Source of the DNA: DATLED01 sp963750255
Lineage (GTDB): Bacteria > Actinomycetota > Acidimicrobiia > Acidimicrobiales > CADCTF01
DNA: 64,000 nucleotides
Assembly (NCBI GenBank): GCA_963750255.1
Contig: CAVVPZ010000008.1
Coordinates: 186,001 to 250,000, forward strand
Reading direction: 5' to 3'
The notes under the pieces are model-generated. The model worked only from the letters and a program-made list of their open reading frames with translations. It had not been told where the DNA came from and made no database searches. This document shows, piece after piece, positions 17,551-26,357 of the stretch. The translations under genes and the position numbers were made by a program. Numbering within the stretch: position 1 is the stretch's first letter; each line of letters starts with the position of its first letter.

Positions 17551-17560
17551 ACGCTACCGT
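17551..17560. promoter_or_regulatory. overlapping divergent -10 boxes (enoyl-CoA hydratase / GDPD)
   Basis: On the minus strand TAGCGT (17556-17551) ends 7 nt before the enoyl-CoA hydratase ATG. On the plus strand TACCGT (17555-17560) ends 7 nt before the GDPD GTG. The two boxes share the central TA, so polymerase can use only one direction at a time. Confidence 0.5.
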
Positions 17561-17567
17561 CCGACGG

Positions 17568-18425
17568 GTGAGATCGAACCCGTGGTTGGAGCGACGCATC
17601 CTCAACTGGGCCCATCAAGGTGGGGCCAAGGAAGCGCCCTCCAGCACGCTCTTCGCCATGCGTGAGGCGGTGGCCAACGGCGCCCACGCCATCGAGCTCG
17701 ACGTCCACATGAGCGCCGACGGTGTGCTCATGGTCTGCCACGACGCCACCGTGGACCGGACGACGAATGGAAGCGGCGCCATCGCCGCACTGACCCTCGC
17801 CGAGCTGCGCGCCCTCGACAACGCCTATTGGTGGACCGAGGGTTCGGTCGTCGACCACGACAATCCCGACCCTGGCGCCTACGTCCACCGGGGCAAGGCG
17901 GCCGACGATTCCGACTTCCGCATCGCCACCCTCGACGAGGTGCTGACCGCCTTCCCCGACACGTACCTCAACTTCGACATCAAGCAGACGGCGCCGGCGG
18001 TGCCCTCGTACGAGGAGCCTCTGGCTGCGGCGTTGCGCGACCACGGCCGCGCCGGCAAGACGATCGTGGCCTCGTTCAATGACCTCGCCACCGACCGCTT
18101 CCGGGCCCTTGCCCCCGAATTCGACACGTCGCTCGGCACCAACGGGACGGCCGAGTTCTACCGGGCCGTCCGCGCCGGACAGGAGCCACCCGAGACCCCG
18201 GCTGTTGCGCTCCAGGTGCCGCACACGTTCGGCGACACCGTCTTAGTCGACGCCGACTTCGTGGTGGCCGCCCACGCTGCCGGGCTCGCCGTGCACGTCT
18301 GGACGATCGATGACGACGAGGAGATGGCGGAGTTGATCGGTCTCGGCGTCGACGGGGTGATGACCGACCGCCCGACGGCCTTGGCCGCTCAGTTGGCGAA
18401 GGTCAGCGAGGATCGGCGCTCATGA
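17568..18425 (+). CDS. glycerophosphodiester phosphodiesterase family protein
   Basis: This is a TIM-barrel phosphodiesterase of about 285 residues. The catalytic and metal residues appear in WAHQGG...EAPSST, AIELDVHMSADGV and MVCHDATVDRTTNGSG, with a later FDIKQ strand and the C-terminal VHVWTIDDDEEM and GVDGVMTDRP segments. The family cleaves glycerophosphodiesters to glycerol-3-phosphate and an alcohol. The usual catalytic HRG is HQG here, a tolerated variant. No signal peptide is seen, so it is probably cytosolic. The GTG start fits the TACCGT box 7 nt upstream. The 3' end overlaps the convergent VOC gene by 23 nt. Confidence 0.87.
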   Translation: MRSNPWLERRILNWAHQGGAKEAPSSTLFAMREAVANGAHAIELDVHMSADGVLMVCHDATVDRTTNGSGAIAALTLAELRALDNAYWWTEGSVVDHDNPDPGAYVHRGKAADDSDFRIATLDEVLTAFPDTYLNFDIKQTAPAVPSYEEPLAAALRDHGRAGKTIVASFNDLATDRFRALAPEFDTSLGTNGTAEFYRAVRAGQEPPETPAVALQVPHTFGDTVLVDADFVVAAHAAGLAVHVWTIDDDEEMAELIGLGVDGVMTDRPTALAAQLAKVSEDRRS

Positions 18426-19012
18426 ACGTGTGCGGCACGGTGGAACCCGCAGCGCGATCGAGCGTGGCGATGCGACGACCGGGTTGCACGGCGTCTTTGG
18501 CCGGCCGGAGTCGATCGCCGAGATAGGCCGCGGTCTCATCGAGGTCGCGCACGGTCCAGGCCAACCCGTAGAACCGCAGCGGCCAGTCGCCCGACTGGTC
18601 GCGGGTGCCGACGACCTCGAGGACGACGTCTCCCAGTTTGAAGAACGCTTGTTGGCGGGGCGGATCGCCGCCGATCTCGCGCACACGCCGCAGCTCGATA
18701 CCGGCCGAGGTGAGCGACGCCACCGTGCGCCCGATGTGGGGAGTGGCGACGACGAGGTGGTCGAGCGACACCACGCCATTGGGATGTGGGGGCGTGGGCC
18801 GAGCCGGCTCGGCGGGCAAGCCGAAGGGTGCGCCGTCGAGTCCGTCCACCCCGGTGATGCCGCGGCAGCGACCAATCCCGGATGCCAGGGGCCTCGCCGC
18901 CGAGCAGGTGGGAGACGCCGCTGACGTGGACGGCGCCGTCCTCGACCAGGAATCCGAGGTCAGCCCACAGGCGCGCATCGTCGCCGACGAGCAGGGCTGC
19001 CAGTTCGGCCAT
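18403..19012 (-). CDS. VOC (glyoxalase-like) family protein (one frameshift)
   Basis: This protein has about 202 residues with a VOC-type beta-alpha-beta module: LDHLVVATPHIGRTVASLTSAGIELRRVRE, QAFFKLGDVVLEVVG, and a second half with LDETAAYLGDRL and a final PHTFMS strand. The first 48 residues are in another frame (MAELAALLVGDD to RDWS); one extra C near 18863 breaks the gene. The family includes glyoxalases and ring-cleaving dioxygenases, but metal ligands are not clear here, so no reaction is assigned. Confidence 0.72.
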
Positions 19013-19035
19013 GTCGAGCGACGGGCTGGGGTGAG

Positions 19036-19125
19036 CTACTTCTTGTTGCCGCGGTTGGGCTTCACACCGTGGTTGGCCTTCTTGCGCCGGGCACGGTTCT
19101 TGGCCTTGACGGTTCGCTTCGACAT
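19036..19125 (-). CDS. ribosomal protein bL37 (29 residues)
   Basis: This is a 29-residue, very basic peptide (MSKRTVKAKN... ending RGNKK). It contains KKANHG followed by KPN, the core of the actinobacterial large-subunit protein bL37, first seen in mycobacterial ribosome structures. The mycobacterial version is about 24 residues; this one has a slightly longer C terminus. It is transcribed divergently from ychF through a palindromic promoter. Confidence 0.82.
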   Translation of the reverse strand: MSKRTVKAKNRARRKKANHGVKPNRGNKK

Positions 19126-19130
19126 GGAGG

Positions 19131-19157
19131 GCAGGCTACCGGGCGCCGGTAGCCTGC
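19131..19157. promoter_or_regulatory. 12-bp perfect palindrome forming a two-way promoter (bL37/ychF)
   Basis: GCAGGCTACCGG (19131-19142) and its reverse complement (19146-19157) surround a GCG spacer. Each arm contains TAGCCT oriented outward. One ends 7 nt before the bL37 ATG and the other 8 nt before the ychF ATG. It therefore reads as two symmetric leaderless promoters in a 38-bp gap. Confidence 0.6.
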
Positions 19158-19163
19158 GCCCAA

Positions 19164-20240
19164 ATGGAAAAGTTCGGGTTCGTCGGTCTTCCCAATGCCG
19201 GGAAGTCCTCGCTGTTCAACGCGCTGGCCGGGGGCGGGGCCCTCGCCGCGCCCTATCCCTTCGCCACCAAGGACCCGAACGTGGGGCGGGCCAAGGTGCC
19301 CGATCATCGCCTCGACGCCCTGGCCGAGATGTCGAAGTCGAAGTCGATCGTGCATGCGGCGTGCGAGTTCATGGACATCGGTGGACTGGTCGCCGGCGCC
19401 TCAAAAGGCGAGGGCCTGGGCAACAAGTTCCTGGGGGGCATCCGCGAGGTCGACACCATCGTCTACGTCCTGCGAGCCTTCGAAGACGACGACGTGATGG
19501 GCCCGTCCGACCCGATCGAACACCTGTCGACGGTCGAGACCGAGCTGTGTCTGGCCGACCTCGACACCGTCGACAGCCAACTACCCCGTAAGGAGAAAGG
19601 GTCCCGGCTCGACAAGTCGCTGCTGGCCGAAGTGGCCGCCCTCAAGGCCGCCCGCGAGGTGCTCGACGAAGGGATCCCGCTATACAGGTCGACGGTGAGC
19701 GCCGAGCACCGGGCCGTCCTCAAGCCCGCATTCCTGCTCACCAACAAGCCGGTGCTGGCCATCGTCAACGTGGCCGAGGACGACCTCGATCGGGCTGACG
19801 AGCTCGCCGAGCCGGTCCGTGCGGTCATGGGCGGCGCCGCCGATGTGCTGGCCATGTGCGTGCAACTCGAGGCCGAGGCGGCGATGCTCGACGCGTCGGA
19901 GCGCACGGAGATGCTCGACGCGCTCGGCTTGGGCGAGGGAGCGCTGCCTCGGGTGGTGAAAGCGGCGTATCACCTGCTCGATCTGCGCACCTTCCTCACG
20001 ACCGGCGACAAGGAGAGCCGGGCGTGGACGTTCCGGTCGGGCGCCAAGGCGCCCGAATGCGCGGGCGTCATCCACTCCGACCTGCAACGCGGGTTCATCC
20101 GGGCCGAGGTGGTCCACTGGGACGAGTTGCTCGAGCTCGGCTCGTGGGCCAAGGCGCGCGACGCAGGCAAACTGCGGGTCGAGGGCAAGGACTACGAGGT
20201 CGTAGACGGCGACGTCCTCGAGATCAGATTCAACGTGTAG
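19164..20240 (+). CDS. ychF: redox-regulated ATPase YchF (Obg-like)
   Basis: This is a 358-residue OLA1/YchF P-loop NTPase. G1 is GLPNAGKSS at residues 8-16, G3 is DIGGLVAGASKGEGLG, and the base-specificity motif is NVAEDD (NxxE), which favours ATP over GTP. A coiled-coil middle and a C-terminal TGS domain follow (TFRSGAKAPECAGVIHSDLQRGFIRAEV). YchF binds ribosomes and affects stress responses. It is intact and full length. Confidence 0.97.
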   Translation: MEKFGFVGLPNAGKSSLFNALAGGGALAAPYPFATKDPNVGRAKVPDHRLDALAEMSKSKSIVHAACEFMDIGGLVAGASKGEGLGNKFLGGIREVDTIVYVLRAFEDDDVMGPSDPIEHLSTVETELCLADLDTVDSQLPRKEKGSRLDKSLLAEVAALKAAREVLDEGIPLYRSTVSAEHRAVLKPAFLLTNKPVLAIVNVAEDDLDRADELAEPVRAVMGGAADVLAMCVQLEAEAAMLDASERTEMLDALGLGEGALPRVVKAAYHLLDLRTFLTTGDKESRAWTFRSGAKAPECAGVIHSDLQRGFIRAEVVHWDELLELGSWAKARDAGKLRVEGKDYEVVDGDVLEIRFNV

Positions 20241-20249
20241 GACGGGTTC

Positions 20250-20575
20250 GTGCCCTGGCTCCTGCGAGACGGTGACGTGCTGGCCGCACTGGAGGAGGCG
20301 ACGACCTTCGGCGCCCGCGTCGCGGGCTGCTCGGTCGCGATGGCATCGACGGGGCGCTGTTGCTCCGCCCGGCTCGGTCGGTGCACACCGTCGGCATGCG
20401 CTTCCCGATCGACGTCGCGTTCTGCGATCGACACCTCGTGGTGCTGGCGACGGTCGAGATGCGTGCGTATCGGATTTCGCGCCCGTGTCGGGGGGCCCGG
20501 GTCGTGATCGAGGCAGAGGCCGGTGCCTTCGAGCGTTGGCGGCTGCGTGTCGGCGACCAACTCGAGGTGCGGTGA
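20250..20575 (+). CDS. DUF192 family protein (one frameshift)
   Basis: This is a small protein of about 108 residues. The first part (MPWLLRDGDVLAALEEATTFGARVAG) and the second (LLRPARSVHTVGMRFPIDVAFCDRHLVV ... RVGDQLEVR) match the DUF192 beta-barrel, with the VGMRFPIDVAF signature. One missing G near 20325 puts them in different frames. Its stop overlaps the GTG of rsmI. The function of DUF192 is not established. Confidence 0.75.
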
Positions 20576-21490
20576 ACCCCGACGGGCCTGGCGCCTTGGT
20601 GCTCGTCTCCACGCCGATCGGCAACCTCGGCGACCTGTCTCCTCGCGCGATCGAGGAACTCGGCGGGGCCGACATCGTCTGCTGTGAGGACACTCGCCAC
20701 TCGCGCCGTCTTCTGGACCACGCCGGGCTCCACCCCGCTCGTCTGATCGCGGTGCACACCCACAACGAAGCCGAACAAGCGACGCGCCTGGTCGGTGAGA
20801 TGGCGGCGGGCGCACGGGTGGCCTACGTGACCGACGCCGGGACCCCGGGCATCAGCGACCCCGGGGCCCGGTTGGTTGCGGCGGCGGTCGAGGCCGGCAT
20901 CGAGGTGCTCTCCGTGCCCGGCCCCACGGCGTTGATCGCGGCGCTGGTGGTGAGCGGACTTCCGACCGAACGGTTCTGCTTCGAGGGCTTTCTCCCACGC
21001 AAGGGCCGCGATCGCACCCGGAGGCTGGCGGCGCTGGCGGTCGAGACGCGCACGACGGTGCTCCACGAGTCACCCCACCGGCTGGCGGCCACGCTGGCCG
21101 ACCTCGTGGGCGCATGCGGGGGCGACCGACGCGTCGCGTTGGCTCGCGAGTTGACCAAACGCTTCGAAGAGGTGTGGCGGGGCACGCTCGCCGGCGCCGT
21201 CGAGCGGGCCGCGACCGTCGAGGCTCGGGGCGAATACGTGCTCGTCGTCGACGGCGCGCCCGATCCCGAGCCGGCGACCGAAGACGATGTCGTCGCCACC
21301 CTCCTGCGGCTGCTGGCCGAAGGGTCGACCCGCCGCGAACGCGGCGGCGCGGGCGGCCGCCGTCCACGACGTGCCCCGTCGAGTGGCCTACAACCTCGCC
21401 GTCGGCCTCGACCGACCCGAGGTCAATCCGTCGACGATGTCAACGAGCGACGGCACGGCGCGCACACGCCCCGATCCCGGTACCGGATGA
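20572..21490 (+). CDS. rsmI: 16S rRNA C1402 2'-O-methyltransferase (one late frameshift)
   Basis: RsmI methylates the ribose of C1402 in 16S rRNA using SAM. The N terminus has VSTPIGNLGDLSPRAIE, then CEDTRHSRRLLDH, the SAM loop YVTDAGTPGISDPG, and VPGPTALIAALVVSGLP with FEGFLPRKG. The frame is intact to about 21340; there an extra C shifts it, and the C-terminal helix (AAARAAAVHDVPRRVAYNLA) lies in the next frame, ending at 21490. That tail overlaps the 3' end of the opposite AbrB gene. It is coupled to the DUF192 gene by GTGA. Confidence 0.92.
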
Positions 21491-21659
21491 GGTCGGGCGT
21501 CTCGTCTCCGCAGAAGACACACCCCGGTGCGAGCTTTCGCAACACGATGGCGTCGCCGTCGACGGAGATCTCCATGGCGTCGCCTGACTGGATGCCGTGG
21601 AGCCGCCGCAGCTCGATCGGCAAGACGATGCGGCCGAGGTCGTCGACCTTCCTGGCCAT
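21423..21659 (-). CDS. AbrB/SpoVT-type DNA-binding protein with C-terminal zinc motif
   Basis: This is a 78-residue protein. Residues 1-45 are a swapped-hairpin AbrB domain (MARKVDDLGRIVLP, then IQSGDAMEISVDGDAIVL), which binds DNA as a dimer. The C terminus adds CVFCGDE ... GVCAPC, two CxxC pairs spaced 15-18 residues apart that probably bind zinc. Such AbrB-plus-zinc-ribbon proteins occur in actinobacteria and firmicutes. It lies divergent to metG, with 59 bp between. It may act as a transition-state regulator; the targets are unknown. Confidence 0.82.
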   Translation of the reverse strand: MARKVDDLGRIVLPIELRRLHGIQSGDAMEISVDGDAIVLRKLAPGCVFCGDETPDLIRYRDRGVCAPCRRSLTSSTD

Positions 21660-21702
21660 TCCGGTGTCTTTCAATTCCGGCCGCCTTCCTTCACCACGTC
21701 GG

Positions 21703-21708
21703 TAGGCT
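21703..21708 (+). promoter_or_regulatory. candidate -10 box TAGGCT for metG
   Basis: TAGGCT ends 10 nt before the metG ATG at 21719. Confidence 0.45.
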
Positions 21709-21718
21709 CCGCCGCGAC

Positions 21719-23238
21719 ATGGGCCGCTTCTACGCCACCACACCGATCTATTACGTCAACGACGCCCCGCATATCGGACATGCCTACACCACCGTGACCG
21801 GCGATGCGCTGTGTCGTTGGCACCGGCTGCTGGGCGACGACGTGTTCTTCCTCACCGGCACCGACGAGCACGGTCTCAAGATGCTGCGGGCGGCCGAGGC
21901 CCTCGGTGAGTCACCCCAGGAGTTGGCCGACCGCAACAGCGCGCGCTTTCGTTCGGCGTGGGATGAACTCGACATCCGCTACGACCACTTCATCCGCACC
22001 ACCGAGCCCCGCCACTACGAGGCCGTCGCCCGGTTCCTGCAGGCCGTCTACGACAACGGCGACGTCGAACTCCGCACGTACGAGGGTCTCTACTGCGTGG
22101 CCTGCGAGGCCTATTACACCGACGACGAGGCGGCCGAAGGTTCGACCTGCCCGATCCACACGGGGCGGTCGCTCGAACTGCTGTCCGAGGAGAACTGGTT
22201 CTTCCTGCTGTCGAGGTACGAGCAGCGGCTGCTGGGCTGGTACGAGGCCAACCCAAGCGCGGTCGCATCCCGAGACCGACGCAACGAAGTGCTCGGCTTC
22301 ATACGAGGCGGGCCTCCGCGACATCTCGATCAGCCGCAGCTCATTCTCGTGGGGCGTTCCCGCTTCCGTGGGACCCGGCGCACGTTGCCTGGGTGTGGTT
22401 CGACGCCCTGCCCAACTACATCACCGCCGCCGGGTACGGCGACCGACGAGGCGGCGCTTCGAGAAGTGGTGGCCGGCCGACCACCACCTCGTCGGGAAGG
22501 ACATCATCCGGTTCCACGCCGTGTTCTGGCCGGCGATGTTGATGGCGGCCGGGCTCGAGCCGCCGCGCCACGTCGCCGCCCACGGCTGGCTGCTCGTGGG
22601 CGGCGAGAAGATGTCGAAGACGGCGCTCAACCAGATCGCCCCCGCCGACCTCGTCGCCGACTTCGGCGTCGACGGATTCCGCTACCACTTCCTGCGCGAC
22701 TCGTCCTTCGGGCCGCGACGGCGACTTCTCCTACGAGGGCATGATCGGCGCGCTACAACAGCGACCTGGCCAACAACTTGGGCAACCTCTTCTCGAGGGT
22801 GGCCACGGTTGTGGCCAAGAAGTGCGGGGGAGTCGGCCCGGCGCCGGCGCCCGACAGTCCGTTGGCCGCGATTGCCGCCGACGCCTATGCCGCCGCCGCC
22901 GCCGCATGGGACAAGCCGAATCCGAGTGAAGCGCTCGAGGCGACGTGGCGCATTGGTACGCGAGTCCAACGCCTACCTCGAGACCCACGAGCCGTGGAAG
23001 GCCGAGCCGGGACCCGAACTCGACCGGGTGCTCGGCGACGCCCTCGAGGCGCTGCGCATCGTGGCCATCCTGGCGTCGCCCGCCGTGCCGCGAGCCGAGC
23101 CAAGAGATCTGGCGTCGTCTCGGACTTGCGGGCAATGTCGACGATCAACGCCTGCCCGCCGCCGCTGGTTGGGGCGGCTTCCCCGGCGGCTTGCCCATCG
23201 AGAAGGGCGACGGCCTCTTTCCGAGGATCGCTTCGTGA
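21719..23238 (+). CDS. metG: methionine-tRNA ligase (about seven frameshifts)
   Basis: MetG charges initiator and elongator tRNA-Met. The first 200 residues are intact: the catalytic signature is YVNDAPHIGHAYT (HIGH), followed by LTGTDEHGLKM and the connective peptide with a zinc-type CVACEAYYTDDEA ... CPIH. Downstream pieces in alternating frames include WFDALPNYITAAGYG, VGKDIIRFHAVFWPAMLMAAGL, the KMSKS-type loop GEKMSKTALN, FLRDSSFGPDGDFS, an anticodon-binding helical part, and a final IEKGDGLFPRI typical of the family end. Breaks lie near 22305, 22365, 22440, 22710, 22750, 22945 and 23095. As this gene is essential, I take them as indel errors. Confidence 0.88.
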
Positions 23239-23241
23239 GCG

Positions 23242-24046
23242 ATGCCGACGAGGCCGCCGATCCGAGCCTGGAAGCCCGTGTGGGCTGACTCGCACTGCCA
23301 CCTTCCCTACGAAGGGCTCGAAGACGTCGCATCGCACATCGCTGCAGCGCGCCGCGGCGGGCGTCGGCCGCATGATCAGTGTGGGTACCGACGCCGCCCA
23401 ATCCGCCGCTGCGCTGCGAGTCGCCCAGGAGTTCGACGGGGTCTGGGCCACGGCTGGGCTCCATCCACACGACGCCAGCAACGGGCTGGCCGGAATCGAG
23501 GAGCTGCTGACCGCCGGCGAGGTGGTGGGGGTCGGCGAGTGCGGTCTCGACTTCCACTACGACCACTCGCCCCGGGACGTCCAACTCGAGGTCTTCGCTC
23601 GACAGATCCGCCTGGCCCATGCCCACGATCTCGCTCTCGTGATCCACACCCGCGAGGCGTGGACCGAGACCTGGCAGGTGCTCGAGGCCGAGGGCGTGCC
23701 CGCCCGCACCGTCTTCCACTGCTTCACCGGAGGTCCCGTCGAGGCCGACCGCTGCCTCGAAATGGGGGGACATCTGTCGTTCAGCGGCATCATCACGTTC
23801 AAGTCGGCCGACGACGTGCGGGCGGCCGCCGCCCGATGTCCGCTCGACCGCCTGCTGGTCGAGACCGACTCGCCCTACCTCGCCCCGGTGCCTCATCGGG
23901 GCCGCACCAACACCCCGTCGTTCGTGCCTCTGGTCGGGGCTGCCGTGGCTGGTGTGAAGGATGTTCATATCGAGGAAATCGAGGCCGCAACCTGGGCCAA
24001 TACCACGGCGGTCTTCCGTTTGGCAGACAGCGAGAGCCCCCTCTAG
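23242..24046 (+). CDS. tatD: TatD family hydrolase (one frameshift)
   Basis: This is a metal-dependent DNase/phosphohydrolase of the amidohydrolase fold, about 267 residues. Metal ligands appear in ADSHCHL, GECGLDFHYDHSP, VIHTREAW, FHCFTGG and ETDSPYLAP. One break near 23343 separates ASHIA from RAAAGVGRMISVGTDA. Two starts are possible. One is ATG at 23242, in frame without change. The other is GTG at 23235, which overlaps the metG stop (GTGA) but would need a second indel before WADSHCHL. Confidence 0.85.
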
Positions 24047-24154
24047 GGTCCACGGCGCCGCACCGATTCACGTCCCTGCCCCCCACGGAAGGCCGACGTT
24101 CTGCGACATCACGCCGCCCCGCGACGCCATCGACTCCCCGCCCTGCTCCTGCCC

Positions 24155-24817
24155 TTGGGGCTGGTGTTGGTCGCCGCCGTCGGACTGCTCGTCGTCGACG
24201 ACGCGCCGCCGGTGTCGGCTCGCCTGACCGCCGCCGAGGCTGCTCGACCGCTGGGCAACGACGGCGACGTGGCTGCGGAACGGACCGCTCGCTATTCCGA
24301 AGCCCGCTCCGGCCGGTCGTCGATCTCTCCCCGAGATCTCTTCGATGCCGCCAACCAGAGCTCGCTGGTGACGACGACCCTGCCGCCAACCACGACCCTG
24401 CCTCCGTCGACGACGCTGCCTCCCACGACGACGGTGGCCCGCCGGGTCACGACGACGACCAAGCCCGTCAGGGTCACGACGACGACCGCTCGACCGAAGC
24501 CGACGACCACCACCGCCGCTCCCACGACGACGACGGTCAAGACGGAAGCGGCCGCCGAGCCGGCGCCGAACGGGGGACGTCAGGAGGGCGACGCCTCCTA
24601 CCACGGCTACAGCGACCCGCGGACGTGCGCTCACCGCACGCTGCCAAAGGGCACCCTGCTGCGGGTGACCAACCTGGCCGACGGTCGATCGACGACCTGT
24701 GTCGTCAACGACCGCGGGCCCTATGTCGCCGGGCGGATCCTCGACCTTTCCCGTGCCGCCTTCTCGGAGATCGCCTCGACCTCCGACGGCGTGATTCGCG
24801 TTTCTATCGAGTGGTGA
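24155..24817 (+). CDS. RlpA-like secreted/anchored protein with double-psi beta-barrel
   Basis: At least 220 residues. The N terminus is a hydrophobic segment (LVLVAAVGLLVV) that serves as a signal or membrane anchor; the true start may lie upstream, as the frame stays open with RR and Leu-rich residues before the TTG at 24155. Then comes a Thr/Pro-rich linker (repeats of TTTLPP) of about 75 residues. Last is a C-terminal RlpA-like domain: ASYHGYSDPRTCAHRTLPKG, then RVTNLADGRS and NDRGPYVAGRILDLS, with the conserved His/Asp region. RlpA-type domains act on peptidoglycan, but activity in actinobacteria is uncertain. Confidence 0.8.
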   Translation: MGLVLVAAVGLLVVDDAPPVSARLTAAEAARPLGNDGDVAAERTARYSEARSGRSSISPRDLFDAANQSSLVTTTLPPTTTLPPSTTLPPTTTVARRVTTTTKPVRVTTTTARPKPTTTTAAPTTTTVKTEAAAEPAPNGGRQEGDASYHGYSDPRTCAHRTLPKGTLLRVTNLADGRSTTCVVNDRGPYVAGRILDLSRAAFSEIASTSDGVIRVSIEW

Positions 24818-25649
24818 CCACACCCTGACCCTCTCGCGGGGGCAGATCAGCGAGCTCCTCGACCGTCACGGACTGCGGGCCAGCCGCGCCCTCGGCCAGA
24901 ACTTCGTCGCCGACCCCAACACGGTGCGGCGCATTGCACGACTGGCGGCTGTGGGACCCGATGACCGGGTCGTGGAGATCGGTGCCGGGCTCGGTTCGCT
25001 CACGTTGGCGCTGGCCGAGACGGGTGCACGAGTCACGGCCGTCGAGATCGATCGCTACCTCGTGCCGGTGCTTCGCTCGGTGGTCGAACCGGCCGGCGTC
25101 GACGTCGTAGAAGGCGATGCCCTTCGCCTCGATTGGGACGCGCTGTTGGGCCCAGCGGGCGGTTGGATCCTGGTGGCCAACCTGCCCTACAACGTGGCCA
25201 CGCCCCTCGTCGCCGACCTGCTCGACGGCGTTCCTGTCATTGCCCGGATGTTGGTGATGGTGCAGAAGGAGGTGGGTGAGCGACTGGCCGCCCACGCCGG
25301 TGACGACGCCTACGGTGCAGTGTCGGTGAAGGTGGACTATTGGGCTCGGGCCAAGGTCGTCGGCAAGGTACCGCCGACCGTGTTCATCCCTCAGCCCAAC
25401 GTCGATTCTGCGCTGGTGGCCATCGAGCGGCGAGCGGCGCCCGCCGTCGACCCAGGCTTGGTCTCGGCCGAGCGGCTCTTCAGCGTGGTGCGCGCCGGCT
25501 TCGCCCACCGCCGCAAGATGTTGCGCGGCGCGCTGGCCGGCATCGTCGAACCGTCGGCCTTCGACGCCGCCGGTGTTCGCCCGGAGGCCAGGGCCGAAGA
25601 GCTCGACGTCGAGGCCTGGGGCCGGCTGGCCCGACGCGATCCCCAATGA
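24814..25649 (+). CDS. rsmA: 16S rRNA A1518/A1519 dimethyltransferase (frameshift at the 5' end)
   Basis: RsmA (KsgA) dimethylates two adenines in the 3' helix of 16S rRNA. The protein shows LRASRALGQNFVAD, SAM motif VEIGAGLGSLTLAL, the catalytic NLPYNVATP and VPPTVFIPQPNVDSA. No good start exists in the main frame before residue 40. A GTG at 24814, overlapping the previous stop (GTGA), reaches LTLSRGQISELLDRHGL if one C is restored in the CACCC run near 24823. I therefore infer that start and an indel. Its stop overlaps ispE (ATGA). Confidence 0.9.
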
Positions 25650-26356
25650 TCGAACGCGTGTTGGCGCCGGCCAAGTTGACCCGCACGCTGCGAGTCGTTG
25701 GAGTCCGGGCCGACGGGTACCACCTGATCGAGGCCGAAATGGTCGAGCTCGACTTCGCCGATGTCCTCGTCATTGACGGGGCGGGAACGAACACCCTCCC
25801 GCCCGACAACCTCGTGTCTCGGGCGCTCGTCGCCGTCGGGCGCGAGGCGGGTGTCGCGCTCGACAAGCGCATTCCGGCCGGTGCCGGGCTGGGGGGTGGG
25901 TCGGCCGACGCCGCCGCCGTGCTCCGGTGGGCCGGGTGTCGTGACCTCGGTGTGGCTGTCACGCTCGGCGCCGACGTGCCCTTCTGCCTGCTCGGCGGGC
26001 GAGCCATCGTGCGCGGCATCGGCGAGGTGATCGAAAGGCTCGATCCGATCGACCTCGACTTCACCTTGTTGACCCCGCCCATCCACGTGGCCACGCCGGC
26101 GGTTTACGCCGCGTGGGACGAGTTGGGCGGACCGACCGTCGACGGACCCAACGACCTCGAACCGGCCGCGCTAAGAGTTGCCCCCGAACTGGCGGCGTGG
26201 CGCGACCGGCTGGGGGATGCCACCGGCCGCACGCCGGTGCTGGCCGGCAGTGGCGGCACCTGGTTTGTCGAGGGCGCCTTTCGCGGGGTGCCCGGAGCCG
26301 TCGTGACCCGGACGCGCAACGACCGCCCCGAGGGGCGGTCGTCAGATCTCGGCTGA
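25646..26356 (+). CDS. ispE: 4-diphosphocytidyl-2-C-methyl-D-erythritol kinase (short)
   Basis: IspE phosphorylates CDP-ME in the MEP isoprenoid pathway. Its GHMP kinase motifs are APAKLTRTLRV with the catalytic Lys, DGYH, the ATP loop PAGAGLGGGSADAA, GADVPFCLLGG with the catalytic Asp, and the C-terminal LAGSGGTWFV. At 236 residues it is about 45-50 shorter than E. coli IspE. The missing part is mainly the helix after GLGGGSADAA and surface loops; no frameshift is evident. It is coupled to rsmA by ATGA. Confidence 0.9.
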   Translation: MIERVLAPAKLTRTLRVVGVRADGYHLIEAEMVELDFADVLVIDGAGTNTLPPDNLVSRALVAVGREAGVALDKRIPAGAGLGGGSADAAAVLRWAGCRDLGVAVTLGADVPFCLLGGRAIVRGIGEVIERLDPIDLDFTLLTPPIHVATPAVYAAWDELGGPTVDGPNDLEPAALRVAPELAAWRDRLGDATGRTPVLAGSGGTWFVEGAFRGVPGAVVTRTRNDRPEGRSSDLG

Positions 26357-26357
26357 G

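Noticed and set aside
21719..23238. Programmed ribosomal frameshifting in metG
   Set aside because: About seven breaks with no slippery sequence or pseudoknot; programmed sites occur singly.
23286..23288. In-frame TGA near the start of tatD as a second selenocysteine codon
   Set aside because: The family motif WADSHCHL continues in the neighbouring frame across this point, no CxxU context exists and no hairpin with a G-loop follows. It is a frameshift, not recoding.
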